A program made the position numbers and the translations under genes. Shown piece by piece: positions 52,756 to 61,295 of a DNA stretch of 64,000 bases (positions are counted from its first letter, which is position 1; the number at the start of each line of letters is the position of its first letter). Source of the stretch: Aurantiacibacter luteus (GTDB taxonomy: Bacteria; Pseudomonadota; Alphaproteobacteria; Sphingomonadales; Sphingomonadaceae). Under the pieces are notes generated by a model that was given only the letters and a program-made list of their open reading frames with translations, did not search any database and was not told where the DNA came from. The stretch spans positions 1 to 64,000 of the forward strand of contig NZ_LBHB01000006.1 of NCBI RefSeq assembly GCF_001010945.1, written 5' to 3'.

Positions 52756-54039
52756 CTAGGCGAAGGCTGCGGGCAGCCAGAGCGAGAGGCCGGGGATCGC
52801 AATGATGCAGAGCAATGCAACCAGCAGCGCGAAATAGAACGGCCAGATCGTCTTCAGCGCCTGGCCGATGGGAATGCCCTGCGCCGCGCATCCCACGAAC
52901 AGCACCGATCCCACCGGCGGCGTCAGCAGGCCTATGCCCAGCGCGAGCATCAGCATGATGCCGAAATGCACCGGGTCCATGCCGACCGCCGTGGCGATCG
53001 GCAGGAAGATCGGCGTGGTGATGAGGATGAGCGGGGCCATGTCCATGAAGGTCCCCAGCACCAGCAGCATGGCCGCGATCAGCAGCAACGTCAGCAGCGG
53101 GCTCGTCATCGCGGGCGCCAGCAGCTCGGCGAGCTGCGCGGGGGCCTGGAGCACGGCCAGCACCCAGCCGAACAGCGCCGCCGTGGCGATGATGAACATC
53201 ACCATGATCGTGGTGCGCGCGCTGTTGACGAAGGCGAGGCGGATGCGCGCGAGGTCGAGATCGCCATAGACGAAGGCACCAATTATAAGCGTGTAGGTGC
53301 AGGCGATGGCCGCGCTCTCGGTTGGGGTGAAGACACCCGCGAGGATGCCTACCAGGATGATGATCGCGGTCAGCAAGCCGGGAAAGGCTGTGACGATGGC
53401 GCGCGCGAGCGGCCTCCAGCCCGGGAACGAGCCGCGGGGATAGCCGCGCCGCGTCGCGACGATGGCGGCCACGATCATCAGCACCACGCCGATCAGGATG
53501 CCGGGCAGGATCCCGCCCAGGAACAGGTCGCCGATGGAGATGCCCGTGCCGGCCGCGGTCGCGTAGATGATCATGTTGTGCGACGGCGGGATCAGGATGC
53601 CGGTGATGGACGCGCTGGTGGAGACGTTGACGATGTAGTCACTGTCGAACCCGCGCTTGCGCATCTCCGGCCCCAGCGCCGAACCCATCGCCGATGCGCT
53701 GGCCAGCGCCGAACCCGATACCGCCCCGAACAGCATAGAGCTGAGGATGGTCACCTGCCCCAGCCCACCTGGGGCCGCGCCCAGCGTCGATTCCGACACT
53801 CGGACCAGCCGCCGGGCGATGCCGGCCTGCGTCATCAGTTCGCCTGCGAGGATGAACAGCGGGATGGCGAGGAGGGTGAAGATGCTCACGCCCGAGGACA
53901 TTCGCTGCACCGCCACCACCAGCGGAATGTCCAGCATCAGCAGCACGGCGCAGGCCGAGAGGAACAGCGACAGGGCAACGGGCACGCCGAGATACAGCAT
54001 GATCGCCAGCAGCAGCAGCAGGAGAAGGACCATGGTCAT
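52756..54039 (-). CDS. dctM: TRAP transporter large membrane subunit (DctM type)
   Basis: 427 residues, about 12 membrane segments. Family motifs: LAIPLFILAGELMTQAGIAR, RLVRVSESTLGAAPGGLGQV, MLFGAVSGSALASASAMGSA, VSTSASITGILIPPSHNMII, and LGIGLLTPPVGSVLFVGCAA. Together with the small subunit and binding protein it imports an organic acid with sodium or proton. The locus around it points to a uronate such as glucuronate. Overlaps the small-subunit stop by 4 bases; last gene of the operon. Confidence 0.94.
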   Translation of the reverse strand: MTMVLLLLLLLAIMLYLGVPVALSLFLSACAVLLMLDIPLVVAVQRMSSGVSIFTLLAIPLFILAGELMTQAGIARRLVRVSESTLGAAPGGLGQVTILSSMLFGAVSGSALASASAMGSALGPEMRKRGFDSDYIVNVSTSASITGILIPPSHNMIIYATAAGTGISIGDLFLGGILPGILIGVVLMIVAAIVATRRGYPRGSFPGWRPLARAIVTAFPGLLTAIIILVGILAGVFTPTESAAIACTYTLIIGAFVYGDLDLARIRLAFVNSARTTIMVMFIIATAALFGWVLAVLQAPAQLAELLAPAMTSPLLTLLLIAAMLLVLGTFMDMAPLILITTPIFLPIATAVGMDPVHFGIMLMLALGIGLLTPPVGSVLFVGCAAQGIPIGQALKTIWPFYFALLVALLCIIAIPGLSLWLPAAFA

Positions 54040-54521
54040 GCGCTGCCCAGGCTCCCGTCGATTTCCTCACCCCGGACCAGCTTGCGCAAGGCGAACACCG
54101 CCATCAGCAGGCCGGAGAGGGGGATGACGAGGTAGGCCATTCCGCGCGACAGCGGCAATGTGGGGACGGCGTTGCCCCACGTTGCGACGACTAGGTCGAT
54201 CCCCAGCCAGAACGTGAGCGCACCTGCCAGGGCGACCAGCAGGTTGGCCGCGCCGACCGCCGGGCCGCGCCAGCGCACGGGCAGGCTCGCCACGCCTTCC
54301 ATGATGCGGATGTGAAACCCCTCGGCAATGCCCGAGGCGGTGCCGAGAAAGGTCATCCAGATCATCAAGAGCAACGCCGTCTGCTCGGCCCAGGCGGGGC
54401 TGTTGCCGAGCACGAAGCGGGCGAACACCTGCCAGGTCAGGATCGCCATCATTGCCGCGAGCGCAAGCGCGGCGCAGCGCATAAGGATGGCACTCACCAA
54501 GCTGATGGCGCGGTCAAGCAT
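54036..54521 (-). CDS. dctQ: TRAP transporter small membrane subunit (DctQ type)
   Basis: 161 residues from the ATG giving MLDRAISLVSAILMRCAALA. Four membrane segments and the DctQ pattern: ILTWQVFARFVLGNSPAWAE, QTALLLMIWMTFLGTASGIA, HIRIMEGV. The frame is open upstream but that part overlaps dctP and is a shadow. Overlaps dctP by 8 bases. Confidence 0.93.
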   Translation of the reverse strand: MLDRAISLVSAILMRCAALALAAMMAILTWQVFARFVLGNSPAWAEQTALLLMIWMTFLGTASGIAEGFHIRIMEGVASLPVRWRGPAVGAANLLVALAGALTFWLGIDLVVATWGNAVPTLPLSRGMAYLVIPLSGLLMAVFALRKLVRGEEIDGSLGSA

Positions 54522-55509
54522 CGGTCTGTCCCATGCCGGCGATATCCTCGACGAGGCGGCGAAGCGCGGGGGTTCCCGCGTAGTCGTGCCAAAGCGGCTG
54601 CATGCGCGCCTGGAACGCGGCGCGGTCCACGTCTTCCACGATGCGCGCGCCGCCAGCGGTGACGATGGCGGTGGACTGCGCCACCCGCGAATCCCAGATC
54701 CGGCGCATGACGGGCACCGAGGCCCGGGCTGCCTCGGCGACGACCTCACGATCGGCGGAAGCGAGCTTCTCCCAGCTCATGCGCGACATGGCGAGGATCT
54801 CGGGCGCCAGCACGTGGCGCGTCATGCTGTAGACGGGCGCGACCTCGAAATGACGCGAGCTTTCGTAGGACGGCATGTTGTTTTCCGCGCCGTCGATCAC
54901 GCCCTGCACCATGCCTTGGTAGACCTCGCCGTAGGTCATCGGCGTGGCGCTGGCGCCCATGCTCTCGATCATGTCGACGAAGAGATCGGAGGTCTGCACG
55001 CGGATCTTCAGGCCGGCCATGTCGGCAGGCTCGTGAACCGGGCGGTCCACCGTGTAGACCGAGCGCGCGCCGCTGTCGTAAAAGGCCAGCCCGATGAGAT
55101 CATGGGCGGACAGCGCGGAGAGGATGGCCTGCCCCGGCGCCCCGTCCATCGTCGCGCGCATGTGTCCGGTCGAGCGGAACAGGAAGGGCAGCGAGGGCAC
55201 CAGCGTTTCGGGCACCAGCACGTTGAGTGGCGCGGAGTTGATGCGGATGAAGTCGATCCCGCCGAGCTGCGCCAGTTCGAGCGTGTCGCTCTGGCTGCCG
55301 AGCTGCTCGGACGGGAAGACCTCGATCGCCACCCGCCCTTCGGTTTCGCGGGCAACGGTGGCGGCGAACCAGCGCAGCGCCTCGACGGTGGGATAGTCCT
55401 CGGGCTGGCTGTCGGCGGCGAGCAAGGGGCGCGGACCCGTGCGGCAAGCTCCGAGCGATGCCAGCAGACCGAAGGCGCCGCCGGCCGCCAGGGCATCGCG
55501 CCGGTTCAT
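54514..55509 (-). CDS. dctP: TRAP transporter solute-binding protein (DctP type)
   Basis: 331 residues from the ATG overlapping the uxuB stop (ATGA). The N-terminus MNRRDALAAGGAFGLLASLG followed by AC has a twin-arginine-like start and a lipobox, so it may be a membrane-tethered lipoprotein. TRAP binding-protein features: VAIEVFPSEQLGSQSDTLEL, GIDFIRINSAPLNVLVPETL, the solute-contact region GLKIRVQTSDLFVDMIESMG, and TPMTYGEVYQGMVQGVIDGA with ENNMPSYES. It captures the substrate in the periplasm; expected substrate is glucuronate or a related uronate by context. Confidence 0.92.
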   Translation of the reverse strand: MNRRDALAAGGAFGLLASLGACRTGPRPLLAADSQPEDYPTVEALRWFAATVARETEGRVAIEVFPSEQLGSQSDTLELAQLGGIDFIRINSAPLNVLVPETLVPSLPFLFRSTGHMRATMDGAPGQAILSALSAHDLIGLAFYDSGARSVYTVDRPVHEPADMAGLKIRVQTSDLFVDMIESMGASATPMTYGEVYQGMVQGVIDGAENNMPSYESSRHFEVAPVYSMTRHVLAPEILAMSRMSWEKLASADREVVAEAARASVPVMRRIWDSRVAQSTAIVTAGGARIVEDVDRAAFQARMQPLWHDYAGTPALRRLVEDIAGMGQTDA

Positions 55510-56885
55510 GCCACCGAGGCCAGGGAATCTAGATGGGCGTCGATTGCCGCCACGTCTTTGACATCCGGCTGCCAATGGGAGGCCAGGGGGCCGCCGGGCC
55601 CGAAAACCGCACCCACGATGCCGCCCCGTCCGGCGCTGTGCCAGAGCTCTGCGAGAGGCCGCGCCGCCGGGTCGTCCACCGCACGCACATCGCCGCGCAC
55701 ATGGCGCAGCCAATGGGCGATGCCGGTCAAGATGGCAGGGGAGCGCAATCCGCGCGCCTGCCTCGCCGCGAGCGTATCGAGCCAGCGTTGCGGAACCTTC
55801 TGGCTGCCGTCGATGGCGATCTGCGCCAGCCGGTGATGTAGCGCAGGGTTGGCGAAACGCGCCAGCAACGCCTCGGCATAGGACGGCAGATCCTGTCCCG
55901 GCCCCGCCGCGATGGTGGGCATGGCATCTGCCATCAGCGCCTCCACGAGGGCGCGCAGGTGCGGATCGGCGATGGCCTCGTGGACGAAGGTATGCCCCCG
56001 GTCGAGCCCGGCATAGGCGAGCAGCGAGTGCGCGCCGTTCAGCATCCGCAGCTTGGCCGCCTCAAACGGCGCGACATCGGGTACGATCTGCGCGCCGTGA
56101 TCGTCCCAGCCGGGGCGGGGACCGGCGAAGTCGTCCTCTATCACCCACTGGCTGAAGGGCTCGGTGAAGACAGCGCCCTCGTCGCGCAGGCCGAGTCGCG
56201 CCTCGAGGTCGCGCAGATCGTCTTCGCCGGTGGCAGGCACGATGCGGTCGACCATGCTGTCGGGCGTGCGGCAGGTATCGGCGAACCAGGCCGCGAGGTC
56301 GCGGTCCGTTTCCTCCAAGTATTGAGTCATCAGCCGGGAAAGCTGGCGCCCGTTGGCAGAAAGGTTGTCGCAGCTCAGCAGGGTCAGGCCAAAAAGGCCC
56401 GCCGCGCGGCGCCTGGCAAGTCCATCTGCAAGCAGTGGATAGAACCCCTCGCGCGCCAGCGGGATGTCGAGCGACCCGTCGGCCTGCCGGCAATAGCCCT
56501 TCTCGGTCACGGTGAAGCTGACGATGCGGCAGGCGGCATCGGCGATGCGATCGGCCACGGCGGCGGCATCCCGGCCGGCGACGAGAACCTCGCGAACCGA
56601 ACCGACGACGCGCGTGCGCGGTGCCCCGGAAGAGCGCTCGGTGACGGTATAGAGCCCATCCTGCGGATCTAGCTGGTGCGCGACCGCTGCCGAGCGCATG
56701 GAGACGCCCTCGATCATCCACCCTGCCTCTCCCGCATTCAGGCAGGCGTCGGTATACCAGGCCTGCTGCGCCCGGTGGAAAGCGCCGATGCCGAAATGCA
56801 GGATGCCCACGCCCTGTCCGCGGTCGTAGAGCGGCCGAGCCACCCCGTCCGCAAGCTCTCCGAGCGTGGCCTGCGAAAGCCTCAC
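55506..56885 (-). CDS. uxuB: Fructuronate reductase / D-mannonate oxidoreductase UxuB
   Basis: 459 residues from a GTG that overlaps the uxaC stop (GTGA). Polyol/mannitol dehydrogenase family: N-terminal Rossmann region (VGILHFGIGAFHRAQQAWYT), QWVIEDDFAGPRPGWDD, and the catalytic stretch KLRMLNGAHSLLAYAGLDRG with the Lys-Asn-His set (family KxxxxNxxH). It reduces D-fructuronate to D-mannonate with NADH. UxuB fits better than the tagaturonate enzyme UxaB because manD is in the same locus. Confidence 0.92.
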   Translation of the reverse strand: MRLSQATLGELADGVARPLYDRGQGVGILHFGIGAFHRAQQAWYTDACLNAGEAGWMIEGVSMRSAAVAHQLDPQDGLYTVTERSSGAPRTRVVGSVREVLVAGRDAAAVADRIADAACRIVSFTVTEKGYCRQADGSLDIPLAREGFYPLLADGLARRRAAGLFGLTLLSCDNLSANGRQLSRLMTQYLEETDRDLAAWFADTCRTPDSMVDRIVPATGEDDLRDLEARLGLRDEGAVFTEPFSQWVIEDDFAGPRPGWDDHGAQIVPDVAPFEAAKLRMLNGAHSLLAYAGLDRGHTFVHEAIADPHLRALVEALMADAMPTIAAGPGQDLPSYAEALLARFANPALHHRLAQIAIDGSQKVPQRWLDTLAARQARGLRSPAILTGIAHWLRHVRGDVRAVDDPAARPLAELWHSAGRGGIVGAVFGPGGPLASHWQPDVKDVAAIDAHLDSLASVA

Positions 56886-58288
56886 AGCCGGTACGCCGCC
56901 TTCGCGAAATCGTAGGCGAGGCCGCGGGCGAGCTCCGCCGCCTCCCAGTCCTCCATCCGGTGTTCCGAGACCAGTTCGGCCAAAAAGCCGCAGTCGATGC
57001 GGCGCGCCAGGTCATGGCGTGCGGGGATCGAGAGGAAGGCGCGGGTATCGTCGTTGAAGCCGACGGTGTTGTAGAAGCCAGCCGTCTCGGTCACGCCGCG
57101 GCGATAGCGGCGCATGCCTTCGGGGCTGTCGTGGAACCACCAAGCAGGGCCGAGCTTGAGCGCCGGATAATGGCCTGCCAGCGGCGCGAGTTCGCGGGCA
57201 TAGGTCGATTCGTCCAGCGTGAAGACGATCAGCGAGAAGCGCGGGTCGCTACCGTAGCGTGCCAGCAGTGGGCGCAGCGCGTGGACGTACTCGGTGCGCA
57301 GCGGAATGTCGGCGCCCTTGTCGCGCCCGAAGCGGGCGAACAGGACCGGGTTGTGGTTGCGGAACGATCCGGGATGAATCTGCATCACCAGCCCGTCCTC
57401 CACGCTCATGCCGGCCATCTCGGTCAGCATCTGGGCGCGGAAAAGTTCCGCTTCGGCGGGAGAGACATCGTCCGCCTGCACCCGCGCGAACAGCGCCTCG
57501 CTTTCCTGCGGCGACAGGTCGGCGGTGGCAGCGGTGGGATGGCCGTGATCGCTCGAGGTCGCGCCCATGCGCCGGAAGAAGTCGCGCCGCTGGCGATGCG
57601 CCGCCAGATAGCCGCGCCATGAGCGACAATCCTCGCCGGTGAGGTCCGACAGGGCGTCGAGATTGGCACCAAAGCCCTCGAACTCCGGGTCGATGACCGG
57701 GTCGGGACGGTAGGCGGTGATGACCCGGCCCTGCCAATCGCTCGCCGCGATGGCGGCGTGGTGTTCGAGCGTGTCGAGCGGGCCCTCGGTCGTCGCGATG
57801 ACCTCGATGCCGAAGCGGTCGAACAGCGCCCGCGGGCGGAAAGCGTCGGTCGCCAAGGCCTCGGTGATGCGGTCGAAATAGAGGTCGGCGCTCTCGGCGC
57901 TAAGCAGCACCTCCATGCCGAAGGCCTCGCTGAACACCCAGTCCAGCCAGATGCGCGAGGGGGTGCCGCGAAAGAGGTGATAGTTGGCGGCAAGCACGCG
58001 CCATGCCTCGCGCGAGGAGGCGGCGGGCGCATCCTTGCCGCGAACCCCCAACGCTTCCATCGGATGCCCCTGCGAGTGCAGCATCCGCAGCACGTAGTGG
58101 TCGGGCACCAGCAGCAGCTGCGCCGCGTCGGGGAAATTGGCATCCGTGGCGAACCAGGCGGGATCGGTGTGGCCGTGCGGGCTGACGATGGGAAGGTCGC
58201 AGACCTCGCGGTAGAGTTCGCGGGCGATGCCGCGCACGCCGGGGTCGGCCGGCAACAGGCGATCGGGGTGAAGGACGAGCGGTTTCAT
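56882..58288 (-). CDS. uxaC: Glucuronate isomerase UxaC
   Basis: 468 residues, standard size. N-terminal metal-binding stretch LPIVSPHGHTDPAWFATDAN, then NFPDAAQLLLVPDHYVLRML, IEVIATTEGPLDTLEHHAAI, and C-terminal AGFYNTVGFNDDTRAFLSIP with ARHDLARRIDCGFLAEL. It converts D-glucuronate to D-fructuronate (or galacturonate to tagaturonate). First enzyme gene after the regulator in the minus-strand operon. Confidence 0.96.
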   Translation of the reverse strand: MKPLVLHPDRLLPADPGVRGIARELYREVCDLPIVSPHGHTDPAWFATDANFPDAAQLLLVPDHYVLRMLHSQGHPMEALGVRGKDAPAASSREAWRVLAANYHLFRGTPSRIWLDWVFSEAFGMEVLLSAESADLYFDRITEALATDAFRPRALFDRFGIEVIATTEGPLDTLEHHAAIAASDWQGRVITAYRPDPVIDPEFEGFGANLDALSDLTGEDCRSWRGYLAAHRQRRDFFRRMGATSSDHGHPTAATADLSPQESEALFARVQADDVSPAEAELFRAQMLTEMAGMSVEDGLVMQIHPGSFRNHNPVLFARFGRDKGADIPLRTEYVHALRPLLARYGSDPRFSLIVFTLDESTYARELAPLAGHYPALKLGPAWWFHDSPEGMRRYRRGVTETAGFYNTVGFNDDTRAFLSIPARHDLARRIDCGFLAELVSEHRMEDWEAAELARGLAYDFAKAAYRL

Positions 58289-58312
58289 CAGGAGCGGCCC
58301 GGGTTCGCGCGG

Positions 58313-59068
58313 TCAGGCGGTGACTTGCGAGAGGCGGTCGCGCTTTGCCTGGATGCTCGCGCGCGCCTCGTCCACGGCACGCTGCTCGGTGGCGAAAAGC
58401 AGGCTTTCGAGCACCTGCTGCAGGTGTCCCCGCATGGCTGCGCGCGCGGCACGCGGATCGCGTTCGCGCAGCGCGTCGAGTATGGCGGTATGCTCGTCGA
58501 CGACCGGCTTGATATTGGCGTGGCGCGCCTTTTCGTGGAGCAGCGCAGCCTCTCGCGAGGTGCTGCGAAGATCCCACAACCGTTCCACCGTTTCCACCAA
58601 TGCGCTGTTCCGCGTGGCGCGGGCGATGGCGAGGTGAAAGGCGAGATCGGCTTCCTCCTTGCCGCCGGGCGTCGCGTTCTCGGCCTCGATCTCGCGCACG
58701 AGCCGCTCGAGTTCGCCCAGTTCGGTGTCGGAGATATGCGCCGCCGCGAGTGCCGCGACCTCGCTCTCGACCAGCAGGCGCGCCTCGGTCAGCTCGATTG
58801 CGGAAACTTCGCCGGCCTGCACCTGGCGGTCCTCGGTTGCGCTCAGGACATATACGCCCGAGCCCACCCGCACTTCGACGAAGCCGCGCACCTCGAGCGA
58901 GATAATCGCCTCGCGCACGACGGGGCGGCTCACTTTGTATTGCAGCGCGAGATCGCGCTCGGCCGGCAGGCGCGCGCCCATGGGGTGCACGCCCGACTGG
59001 ATGTCGGCCAGCAGCGATTGCGCGATGTCCTTATAGAGCCGATGCGTGACGCGCGATGTTACCGACAT
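58313..59068 (-). CDS. GntR-family (FadR/UxuR type) regulator
   Basis: 251 residues from the ATG giving MSVTSRVTHRLYKDIAQSLL, with AAGG before it; an in-frame codon 20 residues earlier is possible. Winged helix: GARLPAERDLALQYKVSRPV VREAIISLEVRGFVEVRVGS. The C-terminal FCD effector domain is helical with the metal-binding His pattern (DLAFHLAIARATRNSALVET, VVDEHTAILDALRERDPRAA). Such regulators are released from DNA by a uronate. It is divergent from manD and 24 bases ahead of uxaC, so it probably controls both arms of the locus. Confidence 0.92.
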   Translation of the reverse strand: MSVTSRVTHRLYKDIAQSLLADIQSGVHPMGARLPAERDLALQYKVSRPVVREAIISLEVRGFVEVRVGSGVYVLSATEDRQVQAGEVSAIELTEARLLVESEVAALAAAHISDTELGELERLVREIEAENATPGGKEEADLAFHLAIARATRNSALVETVERLWDLRSTSREAALLHEKARHANIKPVVDEHTAILDALRERDPRAARAAMRGHLQQVLESLLFATEQRAVDEARASIQAKRDRLSQVTA

Positions 59069-59168
59069 TAGCAAACCTTTGGACTGACCGATTTCCGGCA
59101 ACTTGACAGACCAAAATTGCGCCGTCAAGAACCGGCGTCGTACGGGCTTTCAGGGCAGGGACGCAGAA
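59069..59168. promoter_or_regulatory. Divergent control region between the GntR regulator and manD
   Basis: 100 bases between divergent starts. It holds TTGACAGACCAA (59103-59114), an imperfect dyad (TTG...CAA) that also resembles a -35 box, and GTCAAG at 59124 forming a second dyad with CTTGAC at 59102. Probable operator and promoter area for both operons; the exact operator is not established. Confidence 0.45.
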
Positions 59169-60377
59169 ATGAAGATTCAGGACGCTAAGGTGATCGTCAC
59201 CAGCCCGGGGCGAAATTTCGTCACTCTTAAGATCCTGACGGATCAGGGGGTCTACGGCATCGGCGATGCGACCATGAACGGCCGCGAGTTGGCGGTGGTG
59301 ACCTATCTGCAGGACCACGTCATCCCTTGCCTTATCGGCATGGACCCGCGCCGCATCGAAGATATCTGGCAGTATCTCTACCGCGGGGCCTACTGGCGGC
59401 GGGGGCCGGTGACGATGCGTGCCATCGCCGCGGTGGACATGGCGCTGTGGGACATCAAGGCCAAGATGGCAGGAATGCCGCTATACCAGCTGCTCGGCGG
59501 GCGCAGCCGCGACCGAGTGATGGTCTATGGCCACGCCAATGGCGCCGACATCGGCGAGACAGTGGAGGCCGTGGGCCAGTACATAGACATGGGCTACAAG
59601 GCGATCCGCGCGCAGTCGGGCGTTCCGGGGGTGAAGGACGCATACGGCGTGGGGCGCGGCAAGCTGCATTACGAGCCCGCCGATGCGGCACTCCCCTCGG
59701 TCACCGGATGGGACACGCGCCAGGCGCTGAACCATGTGCCCAAGCTCTTCGAGAAGCTCCGCGACACCTACGGTTTCGACCATCACCTGCTGCACGACGG
59801 CCATCACCGCTACACGCCCCAGGAAGCGGCGAACTTGGGCAAGATACTGGAGCCCTACCAGCTGTTCTGGCTGGAGGATTGCACCCCGGCGGAGAATCAG
59901 GAGGCGTTCCGCATCGTGCGCCAGCACACGACCACGCCGCTGGCCGTCGGCGAGATCTTCAACACCATCTGGGACTGCAAGGACCTGATCCAAAACCAGC
60001 TAATCGATTACATCCGCTGCACCGTGGTGGGCGCGGGCGGCATCACGCACCTGAGGCGCATCGCCGATCTCGCCAGCCTCTACCAGGTGCGCACCGGCTG
60101 CCACGGCGCGACCGACCTGTCGCCGGTCACGATGGGCTGCGCCCTGCATTTCGATACGTGGGTGCCCAATTTCGGCATCCAGGAATACATGCGCCACACC
60201 GAGGCGACCGACGAGGTCTTCCCGCACGACTATATCTTTGCCGACGGCCACCTGCATTGCGGCGAGACGCCCGGCCACGGCGTCGACATCGACGAGGAAA
60301 AGGCCGCCCGCCATCCCTACAAGCCTGCCTACCTGCCCGTGGCGCGGCTGGGCGATGGCAGCATGTGGAACTGGTAG
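59169..60377 (+). CDS. manD: D-mannonate dehydratase ManD (enolase superfamily)
   Basis: 402 residues from the ATG at 59169 ([20 protein letters not shown]). Enolase superfamily signatures: [20 protein letters not shown], metal ligands in [30 protein letters not shown] and [15 protein letters not shown], and the later [16 protein letters not shown]. The sequence pattern is that of the D-mannonate dehydratase characterised from Novosphingobium aromaticivorans, which turns D-mannonate into 2-keto-3-deoxygluconate. It takes the place of UxuA, which is absent. Followed 6 bases later by kdgK. Confidence 0.95.
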   Translation: MKIQDAKVIVTSPGRNFVTLKILTDQGVYGIGDATMNGRELAVVTYLQDHVIPCLIGMDPRRIEDIWQYLYRGAYWRRGPVTMRAIAAVDMALWDIKAKMAGMPLYQLLGGRSRDRVMVYGHANGADIGETVEAVGQYIDMGYKAIRAQSGVPGVKDAYGVGRGKLHYEPADAALPSVTGWDTRQALNHVPKLFEKLRDTYGFDHHLLHDGHHRYTPQEAANLGKILEPYQLFWLEDCTPAENQEAFRIVRQHTTTPLAVGEIFNTIWDCKDLIQNQLIDYIRCTVVGAGGITHLRRIADLASLYQVRTGCHGATDLSPVTMGCALHFDTWVPNFGIQEYMRHTEATDEVFPHDYIFADGHLHCGETPGHGVDIDEEKAARHPYKPAYLPVARLGDGSMWNW

Positions 60378-60383
60378 GACGGG

Positions 60384-61283
60384 ATGCCGCGCGTCACGCT
60401 CGTCGGCGAGGGAATGCTGGAGCTGACCCCGCAAGACGGGTCCGCTTTCGCGCTGTCCTACGGCGGCGATGCGCTCAACACCGCGATCCACATGGCACGC
60501 CTCGGCCACGACGTGGCCTTTGCCAGCGCGCTTGGTGACGACCCTTTCAGCCATTCGCTGCGCGCAGCGTGGGAGGCTGAGGGCATCGATTGCTCCCCTA
60601 TCCTCGTCGACCCATCACGGAGTGCGGGGCTTTACGCCATCTCACTGTCGGATGAAGGTGAGCGCACCTTTACTTATTGGCGCGGCGACAGCGCTGCGCG
60701 GCAGATGTTCGCCCTGCCCGAAAGCGACAGCATCGCCCGGCGCGCGCTTGCCGGCGATTGCCTCGCGTTCTCGCTCGTCACGCTCGCCATCCTGCCCGAC
60801 GCGGGACGCGAGACCTTGCTGGCATTGGCACGCGACGTGCGCGATGCCGGCGGCATGGTCGCCTTCGACGGCAATTACCGCCCGCGGCTCTGGTCGAGCG
60901 GCGAAGAGGCCGCGATCTGGCGCGACCGGGCGATTGCCGTCGCCAGCATCGGCTTGCCCACCCTCGACGACGAGGTGCTGATCGGCGGGCCGCACGGCGC
61001 CGACGCGGTCGCGGCGCGTTGGGAAGCGGAAGGCTGCGCCGAGGTTGTCGTAAAACTGGGCGCGGAGGGATGCCGTTTGCCCGGCGGGGAACTGGTCGCA
61101 CCGGAGCGTCCCCTTGCTCCCGTCGATACGAGCGGCGCGGGCGATGCCTTCAACGCCGGCTACCTCGCCGCGCGGCTTGCCGGGGCCGAACCACTCGAGG
61201 CAGCCCGTCGTGGCAATGCGCTGGCCGGTTGGACCATCATGCGCCGCGGGGCCATCCCCCGGCGCGACCAGGACTACCCCTAG
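60384..61283 (+). CDS. kdgK: 2-keto-3-deoxygluconate kinase KdgK
   Basis: 299 residues, PfkB carbohydrate kinase family. N-terminal SYGGDALNTAIHMARLGHDV, central VAFDGNYRPRLWSSGEEAAI, and the C-terminal anion-hole motif DTSGAGDAFNAGYLAARLAG with the catalytic Asp. It phosphorylates KDG to KDPG, which the Entner-Doudoroff aldolase splits. Directly follows manD. Confidence 0.94.
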   Translation: MPRVTLVGEGMLELTPQDGSAFALSYGGDALNTAIHMARLGHDVAFASALGDDPFSHSLRAAWEAEGIDCSPILVDPSRSAGLYAISLSDEGERTFTYWRGDSAARQMFALPESDSIARRALAGDCLAFSLVTLAILPDAGRETLLALARDVRDAGGMVAFDGNYRPRLWSSGEEAAIWRDRAIAVASIGLPTLDDEVLIGGPHGADAVAARWEAEGCAEVVVKLGAEGCRLPGGELVAPERPLAPVDTSGAGDAFNAGYLAARLAGAEPLEAARRGNALAGWTIMRRGAIPRRDQDYP

Positions 61284-61295
61284 GGCCGCTTCGGC

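Noticed and set aside
52675-54135. 486-codon plus-strand frame
   Set aside because: Antisense to the TRAP large subunit gene; His/Gln/Arg-rich low complexity.
57758-59071. 437-codon plus-strand frame
   Set aside because: Antisense to uxaC and the GntR gene, both certain.
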